Below are positions 1-8,034 of a DNA stretch of 64,000 nucleotides, piece by piece. The first letter of the stretch is position 1. Each line of letters begins with the position of its first letter. The position numbers and the translations under genes are program-made. Source of the stretch: Mycobacterium sp. DL592 (GTDB taxonomy: Bacteria > Actinomycetota > Actinomycetes > Mycobacteriales > Mycobacteriaceae); NCBI RefSeq assembly GCF_011694515.1, contig NZ_CP050192.1, positions 4,355,064 to 4,419,063 of the forward strand, in the 5' to 3' direction. Under the pieces are notes generated by a model. It made no database searches. It worked only from the letters and a program-made list of their open reading frames with translations, and was not told the origin of the DNA.

Positions 1-599
1 CGGTTGCCGATCGGGTGAATCGACACCAACGCCATCCCAACTTCATCTGCCAACGTGGCCGCACAATCCACGCCGACCGCCGCCCATTGAAACCACGGCC
101 CGATGCTGCGCGAGGATTCCAGGCGCACCCAACTGGTACGCACTCCGGCCACATCCGGATCGAATTCCGCCACGCAGCGGCCACCGCGCGACATCAGTTC
201 GGCCGCCCGGCGCAGCACCCGCCGCGGATCACCCGCCAGGCCGATATTGCCGTCGGCCAGCAGCACCGTGCGCCAGCGCCCGGTCCCGGGCAGCGGGTCG
301 AACACGTCGCGCAGAAGTGCCGGAGCCCCGCTTCGCCGGGCCATCCTTACCGCGGTCTCGGACTGATCGACCCCGAGTGCGGGAATACCACGGCGCACCA
401 GATGCGCCACCAAACGCCCTGGACCGCAACCTAAGTCGATGGTGGGGCCGTCACACAGATCGACGACGGCGGTGTCGAAGCTCTTATCCGAACCCTGCCC
501 GAGCCAGCTGTGCACCGGCAGCTTGTGCAGCCGTCCGTCGTCGTGGCGAAGCCAGCAACACTCGCCGTCCAGTGCGCGGTCGTAGAGCTGTCCCAACAT
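1..599 (-). CDS. SAM-dependent class I methyltransferase (3' end beyond window)
   Basis: The gene starts at the ATG at 599 and runs off the left edge, so about 199 N-terminal residues are visible. Motif I, DLGCGPGR (residues about 55-62), and the downstream GVDQSE strand are the S-adenosylmethionine pocket of class I methyltransferases. It lies one base after the stop of the DUF2064 gene, as third gene of a glycosyltransferase-DUF2064-methyltransferase operon. The substrate cannot be told from sequence. The neighbours suggest modification of a glycan or lipid-linked intermediate, which is inference only. Confidence 0.85.
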   Translation of the reverse strand, partial: MLGQLYDRALDGECCWLRHDDGRLHKLPVHSWLGQGSDKSFDTAVVDLCDGPTIDLGCGPGRLVAHLVRRGIPALGVDQSETAVRMARRSGAPALLRDVFDPLPGTGRWRTVLLADGNIGLAGDPRRVLRRAAELMSRGGRCVAEFDPDVAGVRTSWVRLESSRSIGPWFQWAAVGVDCAATLADEVGMALVSIHPIGN

Positions 600-600
600 G

Positions 601-1260
601 TCAAACCTCTCGTGTGGCGTGCGCGAACCGGCTCGTTGACCGGCAGGCCGCGCGGACCGTAGGGATGTCGTCGACGGTGTCGACGTCGTGCAACTCCTCG
701 ACGAGCGACACGTTCTGCACTGTGTGCCGCAGCGCCGCAAGCGTTACAGCACCGGTGTCAGCCTGCGACATCGGCACCTCACGCAGGCATTCGGCAGTGC
801 GGGCCTCGGACACCCCGAGAATCCACCAGCCGCCGTCGCGCGCCATCCCGAGGAGCGCGGGTGTGGCCAACAACGTTCGGGCGCACGAGGTGAGCAACTC
901 GGCACTCACCTGCGGGGTGTCCATCCCGATCTGCAGCACCGGCCGCCCCGCCGCGGCGTCGGCGTGGGCGTTGGCCAGGCGCTCGGCGAAATCGTCGCCG
1001 CGCTGGTCGATCACGGTGAACGCGCGCAACCGCTCGCGGATCTCCGCCTGGCGGCACGCCCGGTCGAGCTCACCGGTCATCGCCACCACGCGGGACGCCA
1101 CCGGGGTATCGGCCACCGCGTCGAGGGTGTCCAGCAATGCCGCCGCGGCGATCTCGGCGGCGGCCTCGTCACCCAGGGTCGCTGCCAGTCGGGTCTTGGC
1201 CAGCCCCGGCACCGGCGCCTTGGCCACCACGAGGGCCGTCACCGGTATCGGGGGCTGCAT
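601..1260 (-). CDS. DUF2064 / TIGR04282-type glycosyltransferase-like protein (Rv0540-like)
   Basis: The protein has 219 residues beginning MQPPIPVTALVVAKAPVPG. The N-terminal AKAPVPGLAKTRL segment is the hallmark of the DUF2064 family, whose fold resembles nucleotide-sugar transferases (GT-A). A conserved GMDTPQVS stretch supplies the acidic metal-binding region. I chose the ATG at 1260 because the conserved family start follows at once and because it overlaps the stop of the upstream glycosyltransferase by one base (TGATG), implying translational coupling. The family commonly sits beside a GT2 enzyme. Its substrate is unknown. Confidence 0.85.
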   Translation of the reverse strand: MQPPIPVTALVVAKAPVPGLAKTRLAATLGDEAAAEIAAAALLDTLDAVADTPVASRVVAMTGELDRACRQAEIRERLRAFTVIDQRGDDFAERLANAHADAAAGRPVLQIGMDTPQVSAELLTSCARTLLATPALLGMARDGGWWILGVSEARTAECLREVPMSQADTGAVTLAALRHTVQNVSLVEELHDVDTVDDIPTVRAACRSTSRFAHATREV

Positions 1261-1916
1261 CACGAGATGACCTTCCAGAAGTCGACTGCTGCCGTGAAAC
1301 TGCCCCGCACCGACCCGCTCACTTTCGACTTCCCTCCGGTACGGGGCCCGTAGTCGACGTCGACCTCGACAACTCGCCAGCCGGCAGCCGCGGCGCGGAC
1401 CAGTAGTTCGAGCGGGTACCCCGATCGGCGATCGGTCACCCCCAGCCCGAGTAGCGCCTCGCGGCGGGCCACCCGCATCGGGGCGATGTCGTGTACGGCC
1501 AGTTTGTGCCGGGTGCGCAACCGCCAGCACACCGCCGCGGTGCCCAGCCGCGCATGCCAGGGCCATTTCAGTCCGCGCACGGGTCGGCGGCGCCCGGTGA
1601 CCATGTCGGCACCACGGTCCAACTCGGCGACCAGCCGCGGCAAATCGGCCGGATTCAGCGATCCGTCCCCGTCGAGCACCGCCACCAACGCGGTCCCGGC
1701 GGCGACAATTCCGGCCTGTACGGCGGCCCCGTAGCCGGGCTGTGACTCGAAAACGACGTCCGCGCCGTGGGTTCGGGCGACCTCGGCGGTGCCGTCGGTG
1801 CTGTTGTTGTCAACGACCAGAGCGCGGTAACCAGCCGGTATGGCCGCGAGTACGGCAGGAAGTGACTCCGCCTCGTCGAGGCAGGGCAGCACCACGGTCA
1901 CCGGACACTCGGGCAT
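1260..1916 (-). CDS. Family 2 glycosyltransferase (Rv0539-like)
   Basis: This 218-residue cytoplasmic GT2 enzyme has the N-terminal strand VTVVLPCLDEAESL, the nucleotide-sugar segment VVDNNSTDGT and a metal-binding AVLDGDGSLNP motif (DxD-like). No C-terminal membrane anchor is visible, so it is shorter than dolichyl-phosphate-mannose synthases with added transmembrane domains. It heads the three-gene operon with the DUF2064 protein and the methyltransferase. Its likely role is sugar transfer to a lipid carrier or small acceptor; the donor is unknown. Confidence 0.88.
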   Translation of the reverse strand: MPECPVTVVLPCLDEAESLPAVLAAIPAGYRALVVDNNSTDGTAEVARTHGADVVFESQPGYGAAVQAGIVAAGTALVAVLDGDGSLNPADLPRLVAELDRGADMVTGRRRPVRGLKWPWHARLGTAAVCWRLRTRHKLAVHDIAPMRVARREALLGLGVTDRRSGYPLELLVRAAAAGWRVVEVDVDYGPRTGGKSKVSGSVRGSFTAAVDFWKVIS

Positions 1917-1991
1917 GATGACAACTTAGGGCAGCGATGGGGAGTCAATGACGAAACCGTGACGTTGGTGCAGGTGAGGGCCATTGTTCGC

Positions 1992-1997
1992 TACCCT
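1992..1997 (+). promoter_or_regulatory. -10 element of a leaderless promoter (response regulator gene)
   Basis: TACCCT fits the mycobacterial TANNNT -10 consensus and ends seven bases before the ATG at 2005. Transcription would begin at or next to the start codon, and no Shine-Dalgarno sequence precedes the gene. This supports the start at 2005 over in-frame codons upstream. Confidence 0.6.
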
Positions 1998-2004
1998 CGG
2001 ACCT

Positions 2005-2709
2005 ATGACGGCCAGGGTTCTGATCGCCGACGATGACACCGTCGTGCGCGATGTGGTGCGTCGTTACCTGGAGCGCGACGGCCTGGAAGTCACGGTTGCC
2101 GGCGACGGCAGCGAGGCACTGCGGGTGCTGGGCACCCAGCGCATCGACGTGGCGGTGCTCGACGTGATGATGCCCGGGCCCAACGGGCTGTCACTGTGCC
2201 GCACGCTGCGCCAGGGCGGCGACTACAGCGTGCCGGTGATTCTGCTGACCGCCCTCGGCGAAGAGGACGACCGCATCGCCGGCTTGGAGGCCGGCGCCGA
2301 CGACTACCTGACCAAGCCGTTCAGTCCGCGCGAACTGGCACTGCGGGTGCGTTCGGTGCTGCGCCGTGCGCCGTCGCCGGCGGCGGCGCTACCGCTGGAG
2401 ATCACCGTCGGTGACCTGACGGTGTCGACGGCGTCGCGGTCAGTGACCATCGACGGCAGCCCGGTGGGGCTGACCAACCGAGAGTTTGATCTGCTGCTGT
2501 TCTTCTTGACCCACACCGACACCGTCTTCTCCCGCGAGGAGTTGCTGCAGAAGGTGTGGCGCTGGGATTTCGGTGACTTGTCGACGGTCACAGTGCACGT
2601 CAAGCGATTGCGTTCCAAGCTTGGCGAGCACCATCGCGTCCAAACGGTCTGGGGCCGTGGATATTTGTGGCGCGGTGAAGCCGGCGGCGGTGATCGTGCC
2701 ACCGCGTGA
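2005..2709 (+). CDS. OmpR/PhoB-family response regulator
   Basis: The protein has 234 residues. The receiver domain (about 3-118) has the acidic pair Asp10/Asp11, phospho-acceptor Asp53 in VLDVMMP, a conserved LLTA threonine and the TKPF lysine. The C-terminal winged-helix domain (about 130-225) ends in the [10 protein letters not shown] recognition helix and the VWGRGYLW wing. The next gene overlaps its 3' end and encodes the cognate histidine kinase. The signal sensed is unknown; I cannot assign it to a named mycobacterial system. Confidence 0.92.
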   Translation: MTARVLIADDDTVVRDVVRRYLERDGLEVTVAGDGSEALRVLGTQRIDVAVLDVMMPGPNGLSLCRTLRQGGDYSVPVILLTALGEEDDRIAGLEAGADDYLTKPFSPRELALRVRSVLRRAPSPAAALPLEITVGDLTVSTASRSVTIDGSPVGLTNREFDLLLFFLTHTDTVFSREELLQKVWRWDFGDLSTVTVHVKRLRSKLGEHHRVQTVWGRGYLWRGEAGGGDRATA

Positions 2710-3718
2710 CATCGCCGAAATCGCACTGCTGGCGCTGGCGTGTTCACTGCCGGTGGTTGTTCTCGGCTGGCTGATCATTCGGCTGGCCAGGTCGTGGTCG
2801 ATGACGGTCACGATGGTGGCGCTGGTGCTGATACCGGTGCTGGCGACTCTGACCGGCGTCGTTGGGGCCAGCGGGTTCATGATCACCGACACGTTCGCCC
2901 GCACCGCCGTGGTGCTGGGCATCGTCGCGGTGGTGACGGTCCCCTCGGCGGTGATGCTGGCCCGCTACCAGGCCCGAAGAACGGTGTGGGAGCAGGAGAT
3001 TCGCGACGCCGAGCGGGCTGCCGAGCAGTCCCGGCGTCGGTTGGTCGCGTTCGTCAGCCATGACCTTCGCACTCCCCTTGCCGGTATCCGCGCGCTGGCC
3101 GAGGCGATCGCCGACGGTGTGGTGCGTGACGACGAAGTACAGGTTCAGGCCAAACACATTGAGCAGGAATCGATCCGGCTCTCCGAGATGGTTGACGACC
3201 TGTTCGAGATGTCGAAGATCAACGCCGGTGCGGTATACGCGCCGTACGAGAAGGTGGCCCTCGACGAGGTCGTCGACGACGTTCTGTCGGCGCACCGGAT
3301 CGCCTCCGAGCGCGCCGGTGTGCACCTGGAGGTGTCGATGCCGCCCAAACCGGTACGGGTCGTCGGCAGCGACCGGGCACTGGTGCGCGTGCTGTCGAAT
3401 CTGGTGGCCAACGCGATCGCCCACACCCCGACCGGCGGGACGGTGAAACTGGCGGTCGGCTCGGACGCCAAGGGCGCCTGGGCCCGGGTCGACGACACCG
3501 GCGTGGGCATCAATGAAGCCGATCTGCCGCGGGTGTTCGACGTCGCTTACCGCGGCTCCAACGGCCGGGTGTCGCGTGCCGACCCGTCACTGCCGAGCGG
3601 CTCCGGCCTGGGACTGGCGATCGCCGCCGGGCTGGTGCAGGCCCACCGCGGCACACTCTCAGCACACAACCTGCCGACCGGGGCACGGTTCGAGGTGCGG
3701 CTTCCGCTCGCCGACTAG
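2675..3718 (+). CDS. Membrane sensor histidine kinase
   Basis: About 347 residues. Three hydrophobic segments (about 15-37, 43-65 and 76-97) come first, with no obvious large sensor domain. The dimerisation domain carries the phospho-accepting His129 in FVSHDLRTP, and the ATPase domain has the N box (NLVANAIAH), DDTGVGI (G1) and GSGLGLAIA (G2). GTG codons at 2675, 2690 and 2696 are all possible starts, and all overlap the end of the response regulator gene at 2709, so the pair is translationally coupled. The short sensor region suggests membrane-embedded signal detection. Confidence 0.88.
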   Translation: MKPAAVIVPPRDIAEIALLALACSLPVVVLGWLIIRLARSWSMTVTMVALVLIPVLATLTGVVGASGFMITDTFARTAVVLGIVAVVTVPSAVMLARYQARRTVWEQEIRDAERAAEQSRRRLVAFVSHDLRTPLAGIRALAEAIADGVVRDDEVQVQAKHIEQESIRLSEMVDDLFEMSKINAGAVYAPYEKVALDEVVDDVLSAHRIASERAGVHLEVSMPPKPVRVVGSDRALVRVLSNLVANAIAHTPTGGTVKLAVGSDAKGAWARVDDTGVGINEADLPRVFDVAYRGSNGRVSRADPSLPSGSGLGLAIAAGLVQAHRGTLSAHNLPTGARFEVRLPLAD

Positions 3719-3748
3719 TCTTGGACATGCCGGTGAAGGGAGACCCCG

Positions 3749-4369
3749 TTGTCTGTTGCCCAGCGTGAACGTGCCGCACTCGTCGAGAGCCTGCGCAGTG
3801 TTGGACCTGATGCCCCGACGCTATGTGAAGGCTGGACGGCCCGAGACCTGGCTGCCCACTTGGTGATCCGCGAATACCGCCTCGACGCTGCACCGGGAAT
3901 TCTCATCCCGGCGTTCGCCGCCCACACCGCCAAAGTGCAGGACGACGTGGCACGCGGCACCGAGTGGAACGCGCTGCTGGACAAGATCGCCGCGGGGCCA
4001 CCGTTGTATTCGCCGCTGAAGGCCCTCGACGCGGTGGCCAACGTCGCCGAGATGTTCATCCACACCGAGGACGTGCGGCGGGCCCAGCCGGACTGGGCGC
4101 CGCGGCCGACGGACCCGGAGCTGGGCGCCAAGTTGCGCCGCACGCTGGGGATGACGGCCCGGCTGACGCTGGCCAAGATTCCGGCCCGGGTGGAACTGCG
4201 CACACCGGACGGGCAGACGGTACTGACCGCGGGCAGCGGACCCGCCGTGACGGTCACCGGTCCGATCGAGGAACTCGTGCTGTTCGCGTCGGGGCGCCTG
4301 GCCCGGGTCGACTTCGACGGCGATGAGGCTGCCGTGCAGGCGGTGCGCGATGCCCCCAAAGGCTTGTAG
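3749..4369 (+). CDS. TIGR03085 family DinB-fold metal-binding protein
   Basis: The protein has 206 residues in the mycothiol-dependent maleylpyruvate isomerase/DinB superfamily. The probable metal ligands are His37 in DLAAHL and His105 with Asp108 in FIHTEDVRR. The start is TTG at 3749, supported by a purine-rich GAAGGGAG about seven bases upstream; no better ATG exists. Actinobacterial members with this fold often act with mycothiol, but no reaction can be assigned here. It stands alone between the two-component system and a convergent hairpin. Confidence 0.8.
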   Translation: MSVAQRERAALVESLRSVGPDAPTLCEGWTARDLAAHLVIREYRLDAAPGILIPAFAAHTAKVQDDVARGTEWNALLDKIAAGPPLYSPLKALDAVANVAEMFIHTEDVRRAQPDWAPRPTDPELGAKLRRTLGMTARLTLAKIPARVELRTPDGQTVLTAGSGPAVTVTGPIEELVLFASGRLARVDFDGDEAAVQAVRDAPKGL

Positions 4370-4378
4370 TCCGATGGT

Positions 4379-4436
4379 CCGACAGTAACCCGACGGCGGC
4401 ATTTCGGGGTTCTGAACGCAGTGGCGTTACTGTCGG
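4379..4436. terminator. Inverted repeat between convergent genes, probable bidirectional terminator
   Basis: A perfect 11-bp inverted repeat, CCGACAGTAAC at 4379-4389 and GTTACTGTCGG at 4426-4436, spans a 36-nt loop. It fills the gap between the convergent stops at 4369 and 4441. There is no U-tract, which is usual for mycobacterial terminators. Confidence 0.5.
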
Positions 4437-4440
4437 CCGC

Positions 4441-5568
4441 TCAGTCCTCCAGGGACCGGCACAGCCGCTCGGCGGCGTTGACGTAGTCCTCGATGAACTC
4501 CAGCACCACCTCGCGCGCGGGCCGGACCTTGTTCATCAGCCCGACGCCCTGACCGACGAAGTACGTCGCCAGCTGCTGGGCGCCCGGATGGCCACTCTCG
4601 GCGAGCTTGTCGATGCGACGCAGCACGGGCTCGGCGATCATCGACTGCAGCGGCAGGGGCAGCGGCTGCCGGCCGCCCTGGTTCGGCAGCCACGCGTCGG
4701 TCCAGTCCGAACGTAGTTGGCGCGACGGCTTTCCGGTGCGTCCGGCCGAGCGGACGGTGTCCCGCGAAGACGCGGCCAGCATCTTCTGCACGGTGTAGGG
4801 GGCGGTCTCGGCCTCCTCCGTGGTCAACCACACCGACCCCGTCCACGCACCGGCCGCACCGAGCGCCACCGACGCCGCCATCTGCCGCCCGGTCACGATC
4901 CCGCCGGCGGCCAGCACCGGCACCGGCTTGCCGATCGCCTCGATGGCTTCGATCACTTCGGGGATCAGCACCAGTGTGGTGACCTCCCCGCAGTGGCCGC
5001 CGGCCTCGGTGCCTTGGGCGATGATCAGGTCGACGCCGGCGTTGACCTGCTTGATGGCGTGCTCCTTGGCGCCGACCAGAGCCGCCACCGGAATGCCGGT
5101 CTGCTTGCCCGCCTCGATCATGTAGTCCGGCGGCACGCCAAGTGCGTTGGCCATCAATTTGATCGGGTGGTTCAGCGCGACTTCGAGCAAGCTCGCGCCG
5201 GTATCGCCGGACAGCGACGACGCCGCGATACGCGGCTTGTCGTCGGCCTCGATGTCGTGGGCGGCCAGGAGTTCGTCGATGAAGCCGCGGAAGTCATCGG
5301 GGATGCGGTCGGCGAGCTGGCCAACGGTCAGGTTCTCGCCTTTGCCCTCGAACTTAGCGGGCACGATGATGTCCACGCCGTAGGGCTTGCCCTTGACCTG
5401 CTCGTCGATCCAGCTCAGCTCCGCCTCGAGCTGATCGGGCCGAAATGCGGTGCCGCCGAGCACACCGAAGCCGCCCGCGTTGGTCACCGCCGCGACGACG
5501 TCGCGGCAGTGGCTGAAGGCAAACAGCGGGAAGTCGATGCCGAACTGGTCACAGATCTCTGTCTTCAC
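4441..5568 (-). CDS. Nitronate monooxygenase / 2-nitropropane dioxygenase-like FMN enzyme
   Basis: The protein has 375 residues with a TIM-barrel FMN fold. The family signature AQGTEAGGHCGE (flavin and substrate site) and the phosphate-binding AAGGIVTG segment are present. I prefer the GTG at 5568 (VKTEICDQFGIDFPLFAF), where the conserved N-terminus begins; an upstream in-frame ATG would add 12 unconserved residues. The predicted reaction is oxidation of nitronates or related compounds using FMN and oxygen. Mycobacteria carry several paralogues, so the substrate is uncertain. Confidence 0.88.
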   Translation of the reverse strand: MKTEICDQFGIDFPLFAFSHCRDVVAAVTNAGGFGVLGGTAFRPDQLEAELSWIDEQVKGKPYGVDIIVPAKFEGKGENLTVGQLADRIPDDFRGFIDELLAAHDIEADDKPRIAASSLSGDTGASLLEVALNHPIKLMANALGVPPDYMIEAGKQTGIPVAALVGAKEHAIKQVNAGVDLIIAQGTEAGGHCGEVTTLVLIPEVIEAIEAIGKPVPVLAAGGIVTGRQMAASVALGAAGAWTGSVWLTTEEAETAPYTVQKMLAASSRDTVRSAGRTGKPSRQLRSDWTDAWLPNQGGRQPLPLPLQSMIAEPVLRRIDKLAESGHPGAQQLATYFVGQGVGLMNKVRPAREVVLEFIEDYVNAAERLCRSLED

Positions 5569-5622
5569 GCGCCCCAGTATGCGCCCGCAGCGGTCCCCGA
5601 CCAACCACCGGGTTGGGAAAGG

Positions 5623-6654
5623 TCAGGCCCGCAGCGGGGCGAACGCGAACTCCTGCAAACCAGCCGCCGGGTCGATCGCGGCGTGGAAGCCGAGCCGCTC
5701 GCGCGCCCGGGCCGGATCGGCCACGATGTGGCGGACGTCGCCGCTGCGGTACTGCCCGGTGACCAGGGGCGCCGGCCCCCCTCGGGCCTCACACAACCGG
5801 GTGGCCACGTCCAGAATCGAGATCGGGCGTCCCGAGCAGACATTGGCCGCCAGGAACCCGCCCGCCTCCGATCGCACCGCGGCGACATTGGCGGCGGCGA
5901 CGTCGTCGACATGCACGAAATCCCGCATCTGACCGCCGTCCTCAAAAACCCTTGGCGGGAAACCCTTTTCCAGCGACGACCGGAAGATCGCGGCCACCCC
6001 GGAATACGGGGTGTCGCGCGGCATACCGGGGCCATAGACATTGTGGTAGCGCAGCGCCACCACCGAACCGCCGGTCGATTCGGCCCACGCCAGTGCATAG
6101 TGCTCCTGGGCGGTCTTGCTGGCCGCGTACAGACTGCGCGGCGTCAGCGCCGCATCCTCGTCGACCAGCTGCCAGCTCAGCTGCTCACCGCCGAGTGGGC
6201 AGCGGTGCTCGAACACCCCGGCGTCCAGATCGGCCCGGGTCCGCGGCAACGGGTCGACCACGCCGTGCACCGGACAGGCGAACCGGCCCTGCCCGTAGAC
6301 CACCATCGACGACGCCAGCACCAGCCGCGTGATGCCCACCTCGTACATCTGGGCCAACAACACCGCGGTGCCGTAGTCGTTGTGCGTGGCATAGGAGGGC
6401 GCGTCGGCCGCGTTGACCCCCGCACCGACGACGGCGGCCTGATGGCAGACCGCGTCGACTCCAACAAGCAAGGGCCTCAACGCATCTGCGTCACGCACGT
6501 CGAGGCGGTGACAATCCTCGGGGAGTTCGGCGCCGGGGCCGTGCGCAGCGTCCAGCAGAGCGTCGGCCGCCACCACCTCGTGCCCGTCGGCCACCAGTGC
6601 CGCCCAGACCCGGCTGCCGATGAAGCCGGCCGCCCCGGTGAGCAGAATCCTCAC
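5623..6654 (-). CDS. NAD-dependent epimerase/dehydratase (GalE3-like, Rv0536)
   Basis: This 343-residue extended SDR has the Rossmann motif GAAGFIGS (residues 7-14) and the catalytic Ser-Tyr-Lys set, with SSMVVYG holding the serine and YAASK the Tyr/Lys. Between them is an insert with CPVHG and, about 25 residues later, CPLGG. It resembles a cysteine-bearing insert I recall in actinobacterial relatives, but one expected cysteine is glycine here. Its start overlaps the MTA phosphorylase stop by four bases. It is probably a nucleotide-sugar epimerase or dehydratase; the substrate is not determined. Confidence 0.85.
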   Translation of the reverse strand: MRILLTGAAGFIGSRVWAALVADGHEVVAADALLDAAHGPGAELPEDCHRLDVRDADALRPLLVGVDAVCHQAAVVGAGVNAADAPSYATHNDYGTAVLLAQMYEVGITRLVLASSMVVYGQGRFACPVHGVVDPLPRTRADLDAGVFEHRCPLGGEQLSWQLVDEDAALTPRSLYAASKTAQEHYALAWAESTGGSVVALRYHNVYGPGMPRDTPYSGVAAIFRSSLEKGFPPRVFEDGGQMRDFVHVDDVAAANVAAVRSEAGGFLAANVCSGRPISILDVATRLCEARGGPAPLVTGQYRSGDVRHIVADPARARERLGFHAAIDPAAGLQEFAFAPLRA

Positions 6655-7427
6655 GGTAGGTCGAAGGGGAGCTCGACGCCCTCATGTGCCAGGCAGTGCG
6701 TGCAGACTCGCTCGGAGGCCACCTGGTCGATCGCCTCGTGCACGAGTTTCTTGAACGGCACCAGGTTCTTCTCGAACTCCGCGAACACGTCGACCGCGCG
6801 CACCCCGGCGCCGACATCGATCCCGGCGTCCAGGTCGGTCACCAAAGCGATTGCCGCATAACACATCTCCAGCTCGCGAGCCAGCACGGCCTCGGGATAT
6901 CCGGTCATGTTGATCAGGGTGAAACCCTGACGGGCGAACCACTGACTTTCCGCGCGGGTGGAAAACCGCGGACCCTGCACCACCACCATGGTTCCGCCGT
7001 CGATCACCCCGGGCAGATCGGTGGCCGCGGCACGCAGCGTCGGGCAGTACGGGTCGGCGAAGCCGACGTGGATGCCGCCGGAGTCGAAGTAGGTGTCGGC
7101 GCGGCCGCGGGTGCGGTCTACCAGCTGGTCGGGCACCACGATCGAACCCGGGCCCAGTTCGTGGGTGAGACTGCCCACCGCGCAGGGACCGAACACCCGG
7201 CGCACCCCGAGCGCGCGCAGCGCCCACATGTTGGCCCGGTAGGGCACGGTGTGCGGCGAATACTCGTGGCTCAGGCCGTGCCGCGGCAGGAACGCCACGT
7301 CGTGCTCCCCCACCCGCCCGACGGTGATCGGCGCGCTGGGCTCGCCGTAGGGGGTGTCGAGGTTGACACTGCGGGCGTCGGCACCGAAGAAGCTGTAGAA
7401 GCCGCTACCGCCGATGACTCCGATCAT
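6651..7427 (-). CDS. mtnP: S-methyl-5'-thioadenosine phosphorylase (Rv0535-like)
   Basis: This 258-residue member of the PNP/MTAP family 2 has the phosphate-binding N-terminus GVIGGSGFY, PRHG and the purine/ribose segment NMTGYPEAVLARE. It cleaves methylthioadenosine phosphorolytically to adenine and methylthioribose-1-phosphate, in polyamine by-product and methionine salvage. Family members can accept other purine nucleosides. It is the first gene of a two-gene operon with the epimerase, overlapping by ATGA. Confidence 0.9.
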   Translation of the reverse strand: MIGVIGGSGFYSFFGADARSVNLDTPYGEPSAPITVGRVGEHDVAFLPRHGLSHEYSPHTVPYRANMWALRALGVRRVFGPCAVGSLTHELGPGSIVVPDQLVDRTRGRADTYFDSGGIHVGFADPYCPTLRAAATDLPGVIDGGTMVVVQGPRFSTRAESQWFARQGFTLINMTGYPEAVLARELEMCYAAIALVTDLDAGIDVGAGVRAVDVFAEFEKNLVPFKKLVHEAIDQVASERVCTHCLAHEGVELPFDLP

Positions 7428-7468
7428 CCGACCATTGTGGGCTATTGCGGCGGCTATCCCCTAAGCCG

Positions 7469-8026
7469 CTACGAACGCGGCACGCCCGGTGACGGATCGA
7501 GCTCCTTCAAGCGGACGTTGATACGGCGGCAACCGTCGCCAAGGGCGATCACCTGACGTCTGCTCAGCGTGTCGAGAAAGTTCGCCCGCACGAGCCGGGA
7601 ATACGTCTCCAGCGCAGCCATCAACGTTCTGGCACCTTCCGGGGTGATCCTTGCGATCACCCGTCTCCCGTCATCACTGCTCGCGCGCCGGTACACCAGT
7701 CGGCGCCGCTCCAGCCGTTGGGTCTGTTGGGTGAGAGCACCCGGTGTGACCATCAGCGTCTCGGCGATCGCACCCATCGGGCTGGGCCCATGGCTTTTCA
7801 GGTAGGCCAACATCTGGACGTCGACCAGAGTCAGCCGGTGGGTCTGGACCAGACCTCGGTTGACGATGTCGTGCAGCACCGTCGCGACGGACTCGAAAAG
7901 CAGCCACGCATCAGTCTCGACCTCGTCGAAGCCAAGTCTCCGGCAGCGCAGCCGTCGCCCACGCTGCGACGGCCGATCCTCTGCCGTCTGCGCTGAGGAC
8001 CCGCCGTCCGCATCGCCGCGCGGCAT
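7469..8026 (-). CDS. MarR-family transcriptional regulator
   Basis: The protein has 185 residues with a charged 35-residue N-terminal extension followed by a MarR winged helix. The recognition region MVTPGALTQQTQRLERRRLV and the wing YRRASSDDGRRVIARITPEG are typical. It lies eight bases downstream of the GjpA-like gene on the same strand, so it is probably co-transcribed and may autoregulate that unit. The ligand is unknown. The extension could be an over-called start, but no clear alternative ATG with a ribosome site was seen. Confidence 0.85.
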   Translation of the reverse strand: MPRGDADGGSSAQTAEDRPSQRGRRLRCRRLGFDEVETDAWLLFESVATVLHDIVNRGLVQTHRLTLVDVQMLAYLKSHGPSPMGAIAETLMVTPGALTQQTQRLERRRLVYRRASSDDGRRVIARITPEGARTLMAALETYSRLVRANFLDTLSRRQVIALGDGCRRINVRLKELDPSPGVPRS

Positions 8027-8034
8027 CCGGTCGG

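Noticed and set aside
4717..6861. 714-codon open frame on the plus strand opposite the nitronate monooxygenase and epimerase genes
   Set aside because: It is antisense to two well-supported enzymes and shows only the Arg/His/Gly/Gln-rich composition produced by GC-rich codon mirroring; no domain is recognisable.
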